Positions 1 through 8,445 of a stretch of DNA of 64,000 nucleotides are shown piece by piece. Within the stretch, counting starts at the first letter, position 1; each line of letters begins with the position of its first letter. The notes under the pieces are model-generated. The model ran no database searches. It saw only the letters and a program-made list of their open reading frames with translations, and was not told where the DNA came from. The position numbers and the translations under genes are program-made. Source of the DNA: Amycolatopsis acididurans (GTDB taxonomy: Bacteria > Actinomycetota > Actinomycetes > Mycobacteriales > Pseudonocardiaceae); the NCBI RefSeq assembly GCF_012328925.1, contig NZ_JAAXLS010000001.1, forward strand, positions 496,001-560,000, written 5' to 3'.

Positions 1-79
1 GCGAGCCGACGGCGCCGCGCCCGCCGCCCGCATCGCGTGTTCGCTCGGCACGGCAGGAATCCGGTCCTATGCTCATCCG

Positions 80-2281
80 ATGACCAGAGGTCCGGTAGTG
101 CAAGCCCGGCCGTCACGGCTGCCCGCGCTGTCCTGGCGGCCGGTCTGGTCACCCGCCGCGGCGATGCGCGCCGTGCGGGCCACCGTGGTCGTGCCCGGCC
201 TGTTCGCACTGGGGTACGCGGTCATCGGCGACCTGCAGATCGCCACCTTCGCCGCGTTCGGCGGCTTCGCCACGCTCGTGCTCGCCGCGTTCGGCGGACG
301 GTGGCAGCACAAGGTACGCGCGCATCTCGGACTGGCGCTCGCGGGCAGCGTGCTCGTCGTGATCGGCACGGCGGTGAACTCCTCGGTCCTGCTGGCCTCG
401 CTGCTCACCGTCCCGGTCGCCTTCGCGGTGCTCTTCGCCGGAGTGATCGGGCCGAACGCGGCCTCCGGCGCCACCGCCGCGTTGCTCGCCTACGTGCTGC
501 CCGCGGCCTCGCCCGGCACGCTCGACATGATCCCCGCCCGGCTCGCGGGCTGGTGGCTGGCCTCGGTGGCGGGCACCCTCGCGGTCCTCGCCTTTTCGCC
601 GCGCCCACGGGGTTTCGCCCTCCGCGACGCGGCGGCCCGCTGCGCACGGACACTGGCGGATCAGCTCGACGCGGCGCTGAGCGGCGGGCCCGCGAAGGAC
701 TGCCGCACCGCCTCGACCGAGGCCAAGCACGAACTGCTCACCACGTTCACCTCGACCCCGTACCGGCCCACCGGGCTGGAGACCGCGGACCAGGCCATCG
801 ACAGTCTCGTCGGGCTCCTCGAATGGTGCGCGGTCCTGATCGCCGACAGCCTCTCCGAGTACCGCGACCTCGCCACGATCCCCGACGTGGAGCGGAAACT
901 GCTCGCCGAGACCGCGGTCGTGCTGCGCGACGTCGGTGCACTGCTCGACGGTGACGAGGTGGAGGTCGACCTCGAACCGCTGGAGCGCCGGCTCGCCGAA
1001 AGCGTCGGCTATCTGCGGCGGCTCAACAGTTCCGGCGACGGATACGCCGACGCCGTGCACCTGTCCTTCCACGCCAGGACCGCGGCGGTCGCGGCACACA
1101 CGGCGATGACCGACGCGCTCATCGCCGCCGATCGCGCCGACCCGTCGACGGTGTCCGGCTCACGGCGGCGGTGGTACGGCGAGACCTTCGACGCCGAGGC
1201 GACCGGCCGGCGGCACCTGACCGGGCCGGCCGCCGCGGCGGCTGTCGTGTCGCGGCACGCGAGTCTGCGCTCGGTGTGGTTCCTCAACAGCATGCGCGGC
1301 GCGCTCGCGCTCGCGGCGGCGATCGCCGTCGCGGACCTCACCGGTGTCGAGCACGGATTCTGGGTCGTCCTCGGCACTTTGTCGGTGCTTCGGACCAGCG
1401 CCGCGGCTACGGGCGCGACGGCGTTGCGGGCACTGCTCGGCACCGCGATCGGGTTCGTGCTCGGTGCGGCGCTGTTGCTGGTGATCGGTACCGGCGCGGC
1501 CGCACTGTGGATCGCGCTGCCCGTTGCGGTGCTCGTGGCCGCCTACGCTCCGGGAGCGCTGCCGTTCGCGGCGGGACAGGCGGCGTTCACGGTCGTCGTC
1601 TCGGTGCTGTTCAACCTGCTCGTCCCGGCAGGCTGGGCGATCGGTGTGGTCCGGATCGAGGACGTGGCCCTCGGGTGCGCGGTCAGCCTTGTCGTCGGGA
1701 TGGTGTTCTGGCCGCGTGGGGCGGCTTCGGTGGTCGCCGACGACATCGCCGACGCGTTGCGGGCGGGCGGGCGGTATCTGGCCGAGTCGGTGGACTGGGC
1801 GCTCGGGCTGCGCACCGCGGCGCCCCGGCCGGGCATGGCGATCGCCGCCGGGGTGCGCCTCGACGACGCGCTCCGTGGATTCCTCGCCGAGCAGGGCACC
1901 AAACGCATGCCGAAGGAAGACCTGTGGCGGCTCGTGTCCGGCACGCTGCGGGCGCGGCTGACCGCGTATTCCCTTGCGGGACTGCCGAATCCGGAGGCGG
2001 AGCCGGATCGGTTCCGCACCCAGCTCTCCGATCAGGCCGGGCAACTCGCCGCGTGGTACGACCATCTGGCGTCCCGCCTGGACCGTACCGATCACGGCGC
2101 GGTACCGATGCTGACGCCGCCGGAGTTCCGCGACCCACGCTCGGCCGGGGCGACCGAGGCGGACCTGTCCTGCGCGTTGTGGGTGGGCGAGCACCTGCGG
2201 CATCTGATGGAGCGGCTGCGGGAACTGGTGGGTCCGGCGACGCTCGTCGCCGAACTGCGGCACCGCCCGTGGTGGCGGTGA
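80..2281 (+). CDS. FUSC-family inner-membrane exporter (aromatic acid exporter type)
   Basis: The 733-residue product has two blocks of hydrophobic helices, about residues 25-180 and 400-540. Each is followed by a charged soluble region. This is the duplicated layout of FUSC/ArAE exporters, and the second block begins with the family-like stretch around SMRGALALAAAIAVADL. Family members export aromatic acids or other small amphipaths across the inner membrane; the substrate here cannot be read. The ATG at 80 is chosen because the protein starts in frame just ahead of the first helices. No clear Shine-Dalgarno sequence is seen. It is a single gene, convergent with the lipoprotein gene downstream and not obviously linked to the catabolic operons that follow. 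Family assignment is fairly sure, substrate unknown. Confidence 0.8.
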   Translation: MTRGPVVQARPSRLPALSWRPVWSPAAAMRAVRATVVVPGLFALGYAVIGDLQIATFAAFGGFATLVLAAFGGRWQHKVRAHLGLALAGSVLVVIGTAVNSSVLLASLLTVPVAFAVLFAGVIGPNAASGATAALLAYVLPAASPGTLDMIPARLAGWWLASVAGTLAVLAFSPRPRGFALRDAAARCARTLADQLDAALSGGPAKDCRTASTEAKHELLTTFTSTPYRPTGLETADQAIDSLVGLLEWCAVLIADSLSEYRDLATIPDVERKLLAETAVVLRDVGALLDGDEVEVDLEPLERRLAESVGYLRRLNSSGDGYADAVHLSFHARTAAVAAHTAMTDALIAADRADPSTVSGSRRRWYGETFDAEATGRRHLTGPAAAAAVVSRHASLRSVWFLNSMRGALALAAAIAVADLTGVEHGFWVVLGTLSVLRTSAAATGATALRALLGTAIGFVLGAALLLVIGTGAAALWIALPVAVLVAAYAPGALPFAAGQAAFTVVVSVLFNLLVPAGWAIGVVRIEDVALGCAVSLVVGMVFWPRGAASVVADDIADALRAGGRYLAESVDWALGLRTAAPRPGMAIAAGVRLDDALRGFLAEQGTKRMPKEDLWRLVSGTLRARLTAYSLAGLPNPEAEPDRFRTQLSDQAGQLAAWYDHLASRLDRTDHGAVPMLTPPEFRDPRSAGATEADLSCALWVGEHLRHLMERLRELVGPATLVAELRHRPWWR

Positions 2282-2322
2282 CCCCGCACACGCCCCGGCA
2301 CACAGGGGAGGAGCGCACGCGT

Positions 2323-2436
2323 TCCTCCGGTGCGGGACTCGGCTTGTCCGTCGTCCGGGCCGCGGTGCCGGCCCACGAGGGCGCGATCACCGCGACCGCC
2401 GGCCGTGTCAGGCCGGGTCGGCGAGGACTCCGTTGA
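2323..2436 (+). pseudogene. remnant of a sensor histidine kinase C-terminus
   Basis: The + strand reads SSGAGLGLSVVRAAVPAHEG and continues AITATAGRV before a stop at 2434-2436. The GAGLGLSVVRA stretch closely resembles the G-box of HATPase domains (GxGLGLSIVRxxxxAHGG), which normally lies about 30 residues from the end of a histidine kinase. Nothing upstream in this frame resembles the rest of a kinase, because 2281 is the end of the FUSC gene in another frame. This therefore looks like the last 35-40 codons of a deleted two-component sensor. It overlaps the end of the convergent DUF4232 gene. A chance match in GC-rich DNA is possible, but the order of conserved residues is hard to explain otherwise. 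Confidence 0.5.
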
Positions 2437-3067
2437 CGTAGCTGCCCGGGTGCGTGGCCGCGTCCTGGCGCAGCACCGTCAGGCCCGCGGGCCACTGCGC
2501 GGTCAGGGGCGTGGTCTGCCCGGGTGGGATGGTCTTGACCGTGGTCGGAACCCAGTTGGTGGATCCGTCGCTGCCGACCGATCCCGGGGTGTTGGTAAGG
2601 ACGGTGATCGTGGCTGTGGCGGTCTTGCCCGGTGTGACCACGTTGTGCCGCACACCGTTGTCGATGCGCGTCAGGTGATACACGGGGCCGTTCGGGTCGT
2701 CGGGGCCGATGAGGTCGACGCCCGGTACGCCGTAGAGCCCGCAGTCGTGCGAAGACGTGTTGCGGAAGGTGAGCGGGACGTCGAACTGGCCGGGAGCCTG
2801 CCGAGACTCCACCGGCGCGCCGAGCGAGACCGCGAGATCGGCGGTGCCGCACCGTGGCGTGGCGTTGCCCGGCGCGGTCGTGCGCGTCTGCGCGGCGGCC
2901 GTCTGTGTCGGGGCGGCCTCACTCGCCGGGGTCACGGCGGTATTCGTACTCGCCTGCGCCGGTGCGGACGCGGCCCCGGTCGTGCTTCCGCACGCCCCGA
3001 TGGCGGAGGCCGCGGCGATCGCCGCGGCGCCGATGGTGAGTCGCGCGATCCTGTTGCGTGCCATCAA
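2408..3067 (-). CDS. DUF4232-domain lipoprotein
   Basis: The 219-residue product opens with a basic stretch and a hydrophobic helix that ends in the lipobox IGAC (Cys26), so it is predicted to be lipid-anchored on the outside of the cytoplasmic membrane. A Thr/Ala-rich linker follows, about residues 28-75. The remaining 140 residues have the DUF4232 pattern: CGTADL near the start, an immunoglobulin-like run of short beta segments, and paired cysteines (second near SHDCGLYG). The function of DUF4232 is not known; these are common secreted proteins of actinomycetes. The start is preceded by GAGGGG about six bases upstream. A second ATG follows immediately and could equally be used. Confidence 0.8.
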   Translation of the reverse strand: MMARNRIARLTIGAAAIAAASAIGACGSTTGAASAPAQASTNTAVTPASEAAPTQTAAAQTRTTAPGNATPRCGTADLAVSLGAPVESRQAPGQFDVPLTFRNTSSHDCGLYGVPGVDLIGPDDPNGPVYHLTRIDNGVRHNVVTPGKTATATITVLTNTPGSVGSDGSTNWVPTTVKTIPPGQTTPLTAQWPAGLTVLRQDAATHPGSYVNGVLADPA

Positions 3068-3406
3068 AATTCCCCCTCGTTGATCGCCTGATGTAGACGC
3101 TCATGCCGGCCGGTTGTGGTCAACGTGATTGGTCTATACATCGTGAGACGGTCACGGGCGATCAAGGTGTACTCGCGGTGACTCAGGTCACAGGCCCCGC
3201 CAAATCGCCCCCGTCCGCCAACGTCCCACTGGATCCCCCAAAACTCCGCATATTTCCGGCCAGCCACGGCATTCGGCTCGATTGTGAAGGACCGGTTACG
3301 CCGCTCTGATAACTGTTGACAGTTGTCAGTGCCGCACCTTAGCGTGACCCGAGTCATAAGGACCGGACGCGCGGGCCGGCGGTGAAGCAAGGGAGCCGTG
3401 ACATCA
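3068..3406. other. intergenic control region between the lipoprotein gene and the first catabolic operon
   Basis: This 339-bp divergent gap has no convincing gene. It carries the promoter of the leftward lipoprotein gene on its left side, where I cannot place a clear -35/-10 pair. On its right side is the operator/promoter of the catabolic operon at 3311-3345. The middle (3200-3300) is lower in GC than the surrounding genes and shows no recognisable structure. Confidence 0.6.
3311..3345 (+). promoter_or_regulatory. operator/promoter A of the GntR-linked regulon
   Basis: The 20-mer AACTGTTGACAGTTGTCAGT at 3311-3330 contains a palindrome with 6-bp arms (AACTGT-TG-ACAGTT) and an overlapping inverted repeat TGACA-GT-TGTCA. 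TTGACA within it (3316-3321) is a perfect -35 hexamer, and TAGCGT at 3340-3345 is a good -10 at 18 bp spacing. An operator over the -35 box implies repression. The same sequence recurs at 13695 and 17661, next to the GntR gene at 16851-17531, which is the likely regulator. Confidence 0.75.
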
Positions 3407-3781
3407 ATGTGCAGCTACTGGGCCAGCTGGTCCGACCTTCCCGAACGAGAGGTGCTGGCGGGCAACTTCCGCACCGCCGTCACGGGCAAGGAGATGGGGC
3501 TCAACCGCATCCGGTGGGTGCATCCGACCGACCTGCCCGCGCACACCCATCCCGACGCCGAGCAGGCCATGGTCATCACGAGCGGCCGCATCTCCTTCAC
3601 CGTCGCCGGTGAGAAAACCGTGCTGGAGGAGGGCGACGTCGTCGTGATCCCGCGTGGCGTGGAGCATTCGGGCCACAGCATCGAGGGCGAGGCGACCTTC
3701 ATCGAGGTGTTCTCGCCCTCGCGGGTGGAGAACCTGGTCGGGTTCCTCGGCGGCCCGTCCATGCCGGCGGTGCAGGCATGA
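3407..3781 (+). CDS. small cupin-domain protein
   Basis: This single-domain cupin of about 124 residues shows cupin motif 1 as HTHPDAEQ followed by a glycine (two His and a Glu as metal ligands). Motif 2 is GDVVVIPRGVEH. Such proteins bind a metal ion in a beta-barrel and act as isomerases, dioxygenases or dehydratases on small acids; the reaction here is not readable. The ATG at 3407 lies 11 bases after GGGAG. An in-frame GTG at 3398 is closer (2 bases) and less likely. It is the first gene of a ten-gene operon and overlaps the next gene by four bases (ATGA), so translational coupling is expected. Confidence 0.75.
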   Translation: MCSYWASWSDLPEREVLAGNFRTAVTGKEMGLNRIRWVHPTDLPAHTHPDAEQAMVITSGRISFTVAGEKTVLEEGDVVVIPRGVEHSGHSIEGEATFIEVFSPSRVENLVGFLGGPSMPAVQA

Positions 3782-4641
3782 CCGTGCGCCAGATCAGCCC
3801 GCACGTGCACGTCGAGACGGCGCACCTTGGCAGCAACAACTCGATCATCACCGGCAAACACGGGCTCGCGCTCGTGGACACCCCGCACCGGCCGACCGAC
3901 GCGATCGCGTGGCGCAAGACCGCCGACCAGCTCGGCGACACGCGGTTCGTCGTCAACACCGATCACCATCCCGACCACACCATCGGCAACTACTGGATGG
4001 GCGGCGAAGTCGTGTCGCACCGTGGCACCCGGGAGCGGCTGCTGCACGACGCCCCCGACCACGACTACCTGGCGAAACTGTTCGCCCGCATCGATCCCGC
4101 CGCGGTGGCACTGCTCGACGAGTACCGGGTCCGGGTGCCCACCGTGGTCTTCAACGACCAGCTCGACCTGCACCTCGGCGACGTCCACCTGGAACTGACC
4201 TTCCAGCCCGGCCACACCGCGAACAGCCTGATCGCCTACCTGCCCGAGGACGGCGTCGTCTTCACCGGCGACATCGTCTGCGAGGCCGGGCTACCGTCCT
4301 TTCAGGACTGCCGGGTCGCCGACTGGTTCGACGCCATCGACAAGGTCGCCGGCTACGACTTCGAGTTCCTGGTGCCCGGACACGGCGAGGTAGCCGGCCG
4401 GGACGTCCTCGACCGCTACCGCGAGTGGGGACGTGACGTCGTGGGGCAGGTGGCCGAGGCCATCCGCCGCGGCGAGGACAGCGACCAGGCAAGCGCGGAA
4501 ATCCGGTTCGTCGACAACATCCACGTCGACACCGACGACTACGTCGGCTACCCCGACGATCTCATCGAGATGTTCCAGCGGCGCTCCATCGCCCGCATCC
4601 ACGCCGACCTCCTCGAGAGGCCGGACCTTTCTTCGCGATAA
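3778..4641 (+). CDS. MBL-fold metallo-hydrolase
   Basis: This 287-residue protein has the metallo-beta-lactamase fold metal motifs in order: DHHPDH (about residues 62-67), a His in QPGHTANS, the Asp of TGDIVCE, and the last His in VPGHGEVAG. These are the ligands for a two-metal hydrolase site. Members hydrolyse thioesters, lactones or phosphoesters, or act as dioxygenases. The operon setting, directly after a cupin and before a small-molecule importer, suggests a lactone or ester of the growth substrate. The N-terminal part lacks a signal peptide, so it should be cytoplasmic. Start overlaps the cupin stop. Confidence 0.75.
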   Translation: MTVRQISPHVHVETAHLGSNNSIITGKHGLALVDTPHRPTDAIAWRKTADQLGDTRFVVNTDHHPDHTIGNYWMGGEVVSHRGTRERLLHDAPDHDYLAKLFARIDPAAVALLDEYRVRVPTVVFNDQLDLHLGDVHLELTFQPGHTANSLIAYLPEDGVVFTGDIVCEAGLPSFQDCRVADWFDAIDKVAGYDFEFLVPGHGEVAGRDVLDRYREWGRDVVGQVAEAIRRGEDSDQASAEIRFVDNIHVDTDDYVGYPDDLIEMFQRRSIARIHADLLERPDLSSR

Positions 4642-4670
4642 CTGCGCCCGATACGGACACGGAGAAACTC

Positions 4671-5810
4671 ATGCGCATCACCAAATTCGGCGTCGCGTTC
4701 ACGGCGGCCGCCCTGACGCTCTGCGCGCTGACCGCCTGCAAGAGCGGTTCCGGCACCGCCGCGACCACCCCTGAGGGAACTCAGAAGGCACAGGCGGCAC
4801 AACAGGTCGTGGACGCGGCCAAGGCCGTACCCGCCGCGGACAACCTCGGCGCCCCGATCGCCGTGGGATCGTTGCGCGGCAAGACGATCTACAGCATCCC
4901 GATCGACAGCAAGGCCGAGTTCTACCAGGCGGGCGAAGCCGCCATGAAGAACATCGCCGCCAAGGCCGGCGTCAACTACGTCACCTTCCCCTCCGACGGT
5001 ACGCAGACCTCCTACCAGCAGGGCATCAGCCAGGCGATCAACGCCGGTGCGGGCGCGATCCTGCTGAACGGGCCGCTGCCCTCGACGCTCGGCCCGCAGA
5101 TCGACGCCGCCACCAAGGCGGGCATCCCGGTCGTGCCGCTGCACATCTCCGACAAGGGCAGCCCGGTCAGCGCGGGCGTGAAGTACGAGGCGTTCGCACC
5201 GTTCAACGAGGCGGCCCGGCTGATGGCGCTCGCCGCGACCGGCGCGCAGAAGGGCGCACCGGTGCACGCGCTGGTGATCCAGTCCTCGGAGACCGGTCCG
5301 TCGAAGGGCATGGTCGACACCATTCAGAAAGCGCTGACCGACGAGGCACCTGCGGGCTCGGACGCGACCGTCATCAACGTCGCGGTTCCCCAGTGGTCCC
5401 AGCAGATCCAGGGACAGGTCCAGTCGGCGCTGCTGAAGAACCCCAACATCAACGCGGTACTGCCGATCTACGACTCGATGTCGCTCTACGCCGCGCCGGG
5501 CATCAAGCAGGCGGCGGCCAACCGCAACGTCCCCGTCTACACCTTCAACGGAACCCCGTCGATCCTGGCGATGGTGCAGAACGGCCAGGTCGCGATGGAC
5601 GTCGCCGAGAACCCGGACTGGGTCGCCTACGTCAACCTCGACGTCACCTTCCGCGCGATGCTCGGTGCGCCGCCGGTGCCCGCCGAATCCGGTCCGGTCC
5701 GCGTCATCGACTCGTCCAACGTCGCCGACACCGGTAACCCGCCCGCGAGCGGCAAGGGTTTCGGTGACAAGTACGCCGGTGCCTTCCTGCAGCTGTGGGG
5801 CCTGGCCTGA
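4671..5810 (+). CDS. ribose-type ABC importer, lipoprotein substrate-binding subunit
   Basis: The 379-residue product begins with a lipoprotein signal ending in LTAC (Cys23) and is therefore membrane-anchored outside the cell. The mature part has the two-lobed pattern of cluster B periplasmic binding proteins: an N-lobe with repeated FYQAGEAAMKN-like helices, a TDAATKAGIPVV-like hinge element, and a C-lobe ending near residue 375. It is followed without a gap by its ATPase and permease. Proteins of this class carry pentoses, nucleosides, autoinducer-2 or other small polar molecules, so the ligand cannot be called sugar with confidence. The four bases at 5808-5811 serve as stop and as start of the next gene. 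Confidence 0.85.
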   Translation: MRITKFGVAFTAAALTLCALTACKSGSGTAATTPEGTQKAQAAQQVVDAAKAVPAADNLGAPIAVGSLRGKTIYSIPIDSKAEFYQAGEAAMKNIAAKAGVNYVTFPSDGTQTSYQQGISQAINAGAGAILLNGPLPSTLGPQIDAATKAGIPVVPLHISDKGSPVSAGVKYEAFAPFNEAARLMALAATGAQKGAPVHALVIQSSETGPSKGMVDTIQKALTDEAPAGSDATVINVAVPQWSQQIQGQVQSALLKNPNINAVLPIYDSMSLYAAPGIKQAAANRNVPVYTFNGTPSILAMVQNGQVAMDVAENPDWVAYVNLDVTFRAMLGAPPVPAESGPVRVIDSSNVADTGNPPASGKGFGDKYAGAFLQLWGLA

Positions 5811-7345
5811 TGACCACGGACGCGCCACCGCTGCTGGCCGTGTCGGGGCTGGCCAAGGCGTTCAGCGGGGTGCCCGCGCTGCGCGGCGTCGACCTCGACG
5901 TGCGCGCGGGCGAGGTGCACGGCCTGCTCGGCGCGAACGGCAGCGGCAAGTCGACCCTGATCAAGATCCTCGCCGGATTCCACGAGGCCGACGCCGGCAC
6001 GGTGACGGTCGGCGGGCGCACGGTGCGCAGCCCCTTCGGGCCCCGCGGGTTGCGCGATCACGGGCTCGGCTTCGTGCACCAGGACCTCGGCCTCGCCGGG
6101 GCGGGCACGGTGCTGGAGCACGTGGCGCTGGACTCCTGCGGCGGTGCCGCGGGCTGGCGGCGGGTCAACTGGCGCGCCGAGCGGCGCCGGGTCGGCGATC
6201 TGCTGGACCGGTTCGAGATCGAGGTCGACCCGGACGCCGCGATCGACACGCTCTCGCCGGTGCAGCGCGCCATGGTCGCGGTGGTGCGGGCGGTCGGGGC
6301 GCAGGAGCTGAGCTCGGACGGTTCGGGCCAGATCCTGATCCTCGACGAGCCGACCGTGTTCCTGCCGCGGCACGAGGTCGGGCTGCTGTTCGACCTGCTG
6401 CGCCGGTTGCGCGACCGCGGCGACGCGGTGCTGCTGGTCTCCCACGATCTCGACGAGATCCTCGAGGTGACCGACCGGGTCACGGTGTTCCGCAACGGAA
6501 CCATGGCCGGCACCCGCACCACGGCCGGCTCGACGCGTGACGATCTGGTGCAGCTCATCCTCGGCACCCGCGACGAACACGTGCCGAAGGGCAGCGCGAC
6601 GGTGCACCGGGACCGGCCCGCGGTGCTCGCCGCGCGCGGACTGCGCGGCAGCCGCGTGCGGGAGCTGGACCTCGACCTGTTCGAGGGCGAGGTGGTCGGG
6701 GTGACCGGGCTGGCAGGGTCCGGTTTCGAGGAACTGCCCGAACTGCTGTTCGGCGCCCGGCCCGCGGCGGCGGGCACGGTCGAGCACGGCGGGCGGGAAA
6801 TGTCCCGGCCCAGCCCCGCGCGGTCGATGGCCAACGGGGTCGTGCTCATTCCCGCCGACCGCAAGGGACAGGGCGGCGCGCTGGAACTGAGCGTGCTGGA
6901 GAACATGTCGCTGCCGTTCCTCGCCGGGCGGGCACGCGGCCTGTCGGTCGACTGGCGTGGCCTGCGCCGCCGTACACAGGACACCTGCGACCGGCTCGGC
7001 GTGCTGCCCGCCAACCCGAGGGCGTTGTTCGGTCACCTCAGCGGCGGCAACCAGCAGAAAGCGCTGCTGGGCAAGTGGATGGACACCGAGCCGAAGGTGA
7101 TGCTGCTCGCCGAGCCCACCCAGGGCGTCGACGTCGGCGCGCGGCGCGAGATCTTCACCCTCATCCGCTCCGCCGTGGCCAAGGGGATGGGCGTGCTGTG
7201 CGCCACCTCGGACTACGAGCAACTGGTCGAGATGGCCGACCGGGTCATCGTGCTCGACGGCGGCCGGATCAGCGCCGAGATCACCGGTGCCGACATCACC
7301 AAGGACGTGCTGGCGTCCGCCGTCTACGCGGAGGAAGCGTCGTGA
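5810..7345 (+). CDS. ribose-type ABC importer, duplicated ATP-binding subunit
   Basis: This is a 511-residue tandem ATPase. The N-terminal half has Walker A GANGSGKST (about residues 44-52) and Walker B ILILDEPT, but its signature is the unusual LSPVQ instead of LSGGQ. The C-terminal half has a degraded Walker A (GLAGSGFEE) but a proper LSGGNQQK signature followed by LLAEPTQGVDVG. This division of intact and degraded motifs between halves is normal for the CUT2 (ribose/xylose) class. The ATG at 5810 overlaps the preceding stop (TGATG), and the end overlaps the permease start. Confidence 0.88.
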   Translation: MTTDAPPLLAVSGLAKAFSGVPALRGVDLDVRAGEVHGLLGANGSGKSTLIKILAGFHEADAGTVTVGGRTVRSPFGPRGLRDHGLGFVHQDLGLAGAGTVLEHVALDSCGGAAGWRRVNWRAERRRVGDLLDRFEIEVDPDAAIDTLSPVQRAMVAVVRAVGAQELSSDGSGQILILDEPTVFLPRHEVGLLFDLLRRLRDRGDAVLLVSHDLDEILEVTDRVTVFRNGTMAGTRTTAGSTRDDLVQLILGTRDEHVPKGSATVHRDRPAVLAARGLRGSRVRELDLDLFEGEVVGVTGLAGSGFEELPELLFGARPAAAGTVEHGGREMSRPSPARSMANGVVLIPADRKGQGGALELSVLENMSLPFLAGRARGLSVDWRGLRRRTQDTCDRLGVLPANPRALFGHLSGGNQQKALLGKWMDTEPKVMLLAEPTQGVDVGARREIFTLIRSAVAKGMGVLCATSDYEQLVEMADRVIVLDGGRISAEITGADITKDVLASAVYAEEAS

Positions 7346-8406
7346 GTGCTACCCAGAAAGAACGTACCGACAAGGAAAACGCGGCCGTGAGCACGCGTCC
7401 CGCCGACACGTCGCGGCGAGGCCGCCGCACCGGGAAGAAGCAGGCCGAACCCGAGCGTTTCGCGTTGCTCGGGGTGTGGGTCGTGCTGATCATCGCGTTC
7501 AGCCTCATCGTCCCGGACACGTTCCCGACGACGGCGAACGTGTCGAACATGCTGGCCTCACAGGTCGTGCTGCTGATATTGGCCATCGGGTTGCTGTATC
7601 CGCTGCGGGCGGGCGACTACGACCTGTCGGTGGCCTCCACCCTGAATCTGTCCACTGTGGTCGTCGCGGTGCTCAACGCACAGCACGGCTGGGGAATCTG
7701 GCTCGCGGTACTGGTCGCGATCCTGGCCAGTCTGGCGGTGGGATTCGTCAACGGCCTGATCGTGACGGTGTTCGAGATCAACCCGTTCATCGTGACGCTG
7801 GGCATGGGCACCGTCGTGCAGGGACTGATCTACCTGCTGTCGAACTCGGCGACGATCAGCGGCGTGGACCGCTCGCTGTCGGACGCGGTGCTCACCCAGC
7901 CGTTCCTGGCGATCCCGGTCGGGTTCTTCTACGCGCTCGCGTTGTGCGCGATCGCCTGGTACGTCTTCGACCACACCGCGTTCGGGCAGCGGTTGCTGTT
8001 CGTCGGCCAGAGCCACGACGTGGCCCGTCTCAACGGGGTCAACGTGGCGCGGCTGCGCTGGCGCGCGCTGATCATCTCCGCCGGCACCGCGGGGCTCGCG
8101 GGAGTCGTCTACGCCGGGACAACGGCAAGCGCCGATCCGGTGTCGGGTGCCTCGTTCCTGCTGCCCGCGTTCGCCGCGGCGTTCCTCGGCTCGACCGTGC
8201 TGCGCATCGGCCGGTTCAACCCGTGGGGCACGTTGATCGCCGTCTACTTCCTGGTCACCGGCATCACCGGCCTGCAGCTGCTCGGCGCCCAGCAGTACGT
8301 GCAGCAGCTGTTCTACGGCGGCGCGCTGGTCGTCGCGGTGATCGCCGCGAAGCTCGTGCGCACCCGCGGCGAGCGCAAACGCCGCGCCGAAGCCGCCGAC
8401 GCCTGA
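7342..8406 (+). CDS. ribose-type ABC importer, permease subunit
   Basis: This membrane protein of about 354 residues has a 45-residue basic cytoplasmic N-terminus followed by 8-10 hydrophobic segments. It contains the family-typical LRAGDYDLSVAS, corresponding to the GIDLSVG element of BPD_transp_2 permeases, and FIVTLGMGTVVQGL. The GTG at 7342 overlaps the ATPase stop and is preceded by GAGGAAG; a GTG at 7387 is an alternative. Together with the two genes before it, this forms a complete CUT2-type importer with a single permease type acting as a homodimer. It marks an uptake step for the compound degraded by the enzymes downstream. Confidence 0.85.
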   Translation: MSATQKERTDKENAAVSTRPADTSRRGRRTGKKQAEPERFALLGVWVVLIIAFSLIVPDTFPTTANVSNMLASQVVLLILAIGLLYPLRAGDYDLSVASTLNLSTVVVAVLNAQHGWGIWLAVLVAILASLAVGFVNGLIVTVFEINPFIVTLGMGTVVQGLIYLLSNSATISGVDRSLSDAVLTQPFLAIPVGFFYALALCAIAWYVFDHTAFGQRLLFVGQSHDVARLNGVNVARLRWRALIISAGTAGLAGVVYAGTTASADPVSGASFLLPAFAAAFLGSTVLRIGRFNPWGTLIAVYFLVTGITGLQLLGAQQYVQQLFYGGALVVAVIAAKLVRTRGERKRRAEAADA

Positions 8407-8445
8407 CCGGTTTCACCAATCCCGCCAACGACAAGGAGCCAGCCC

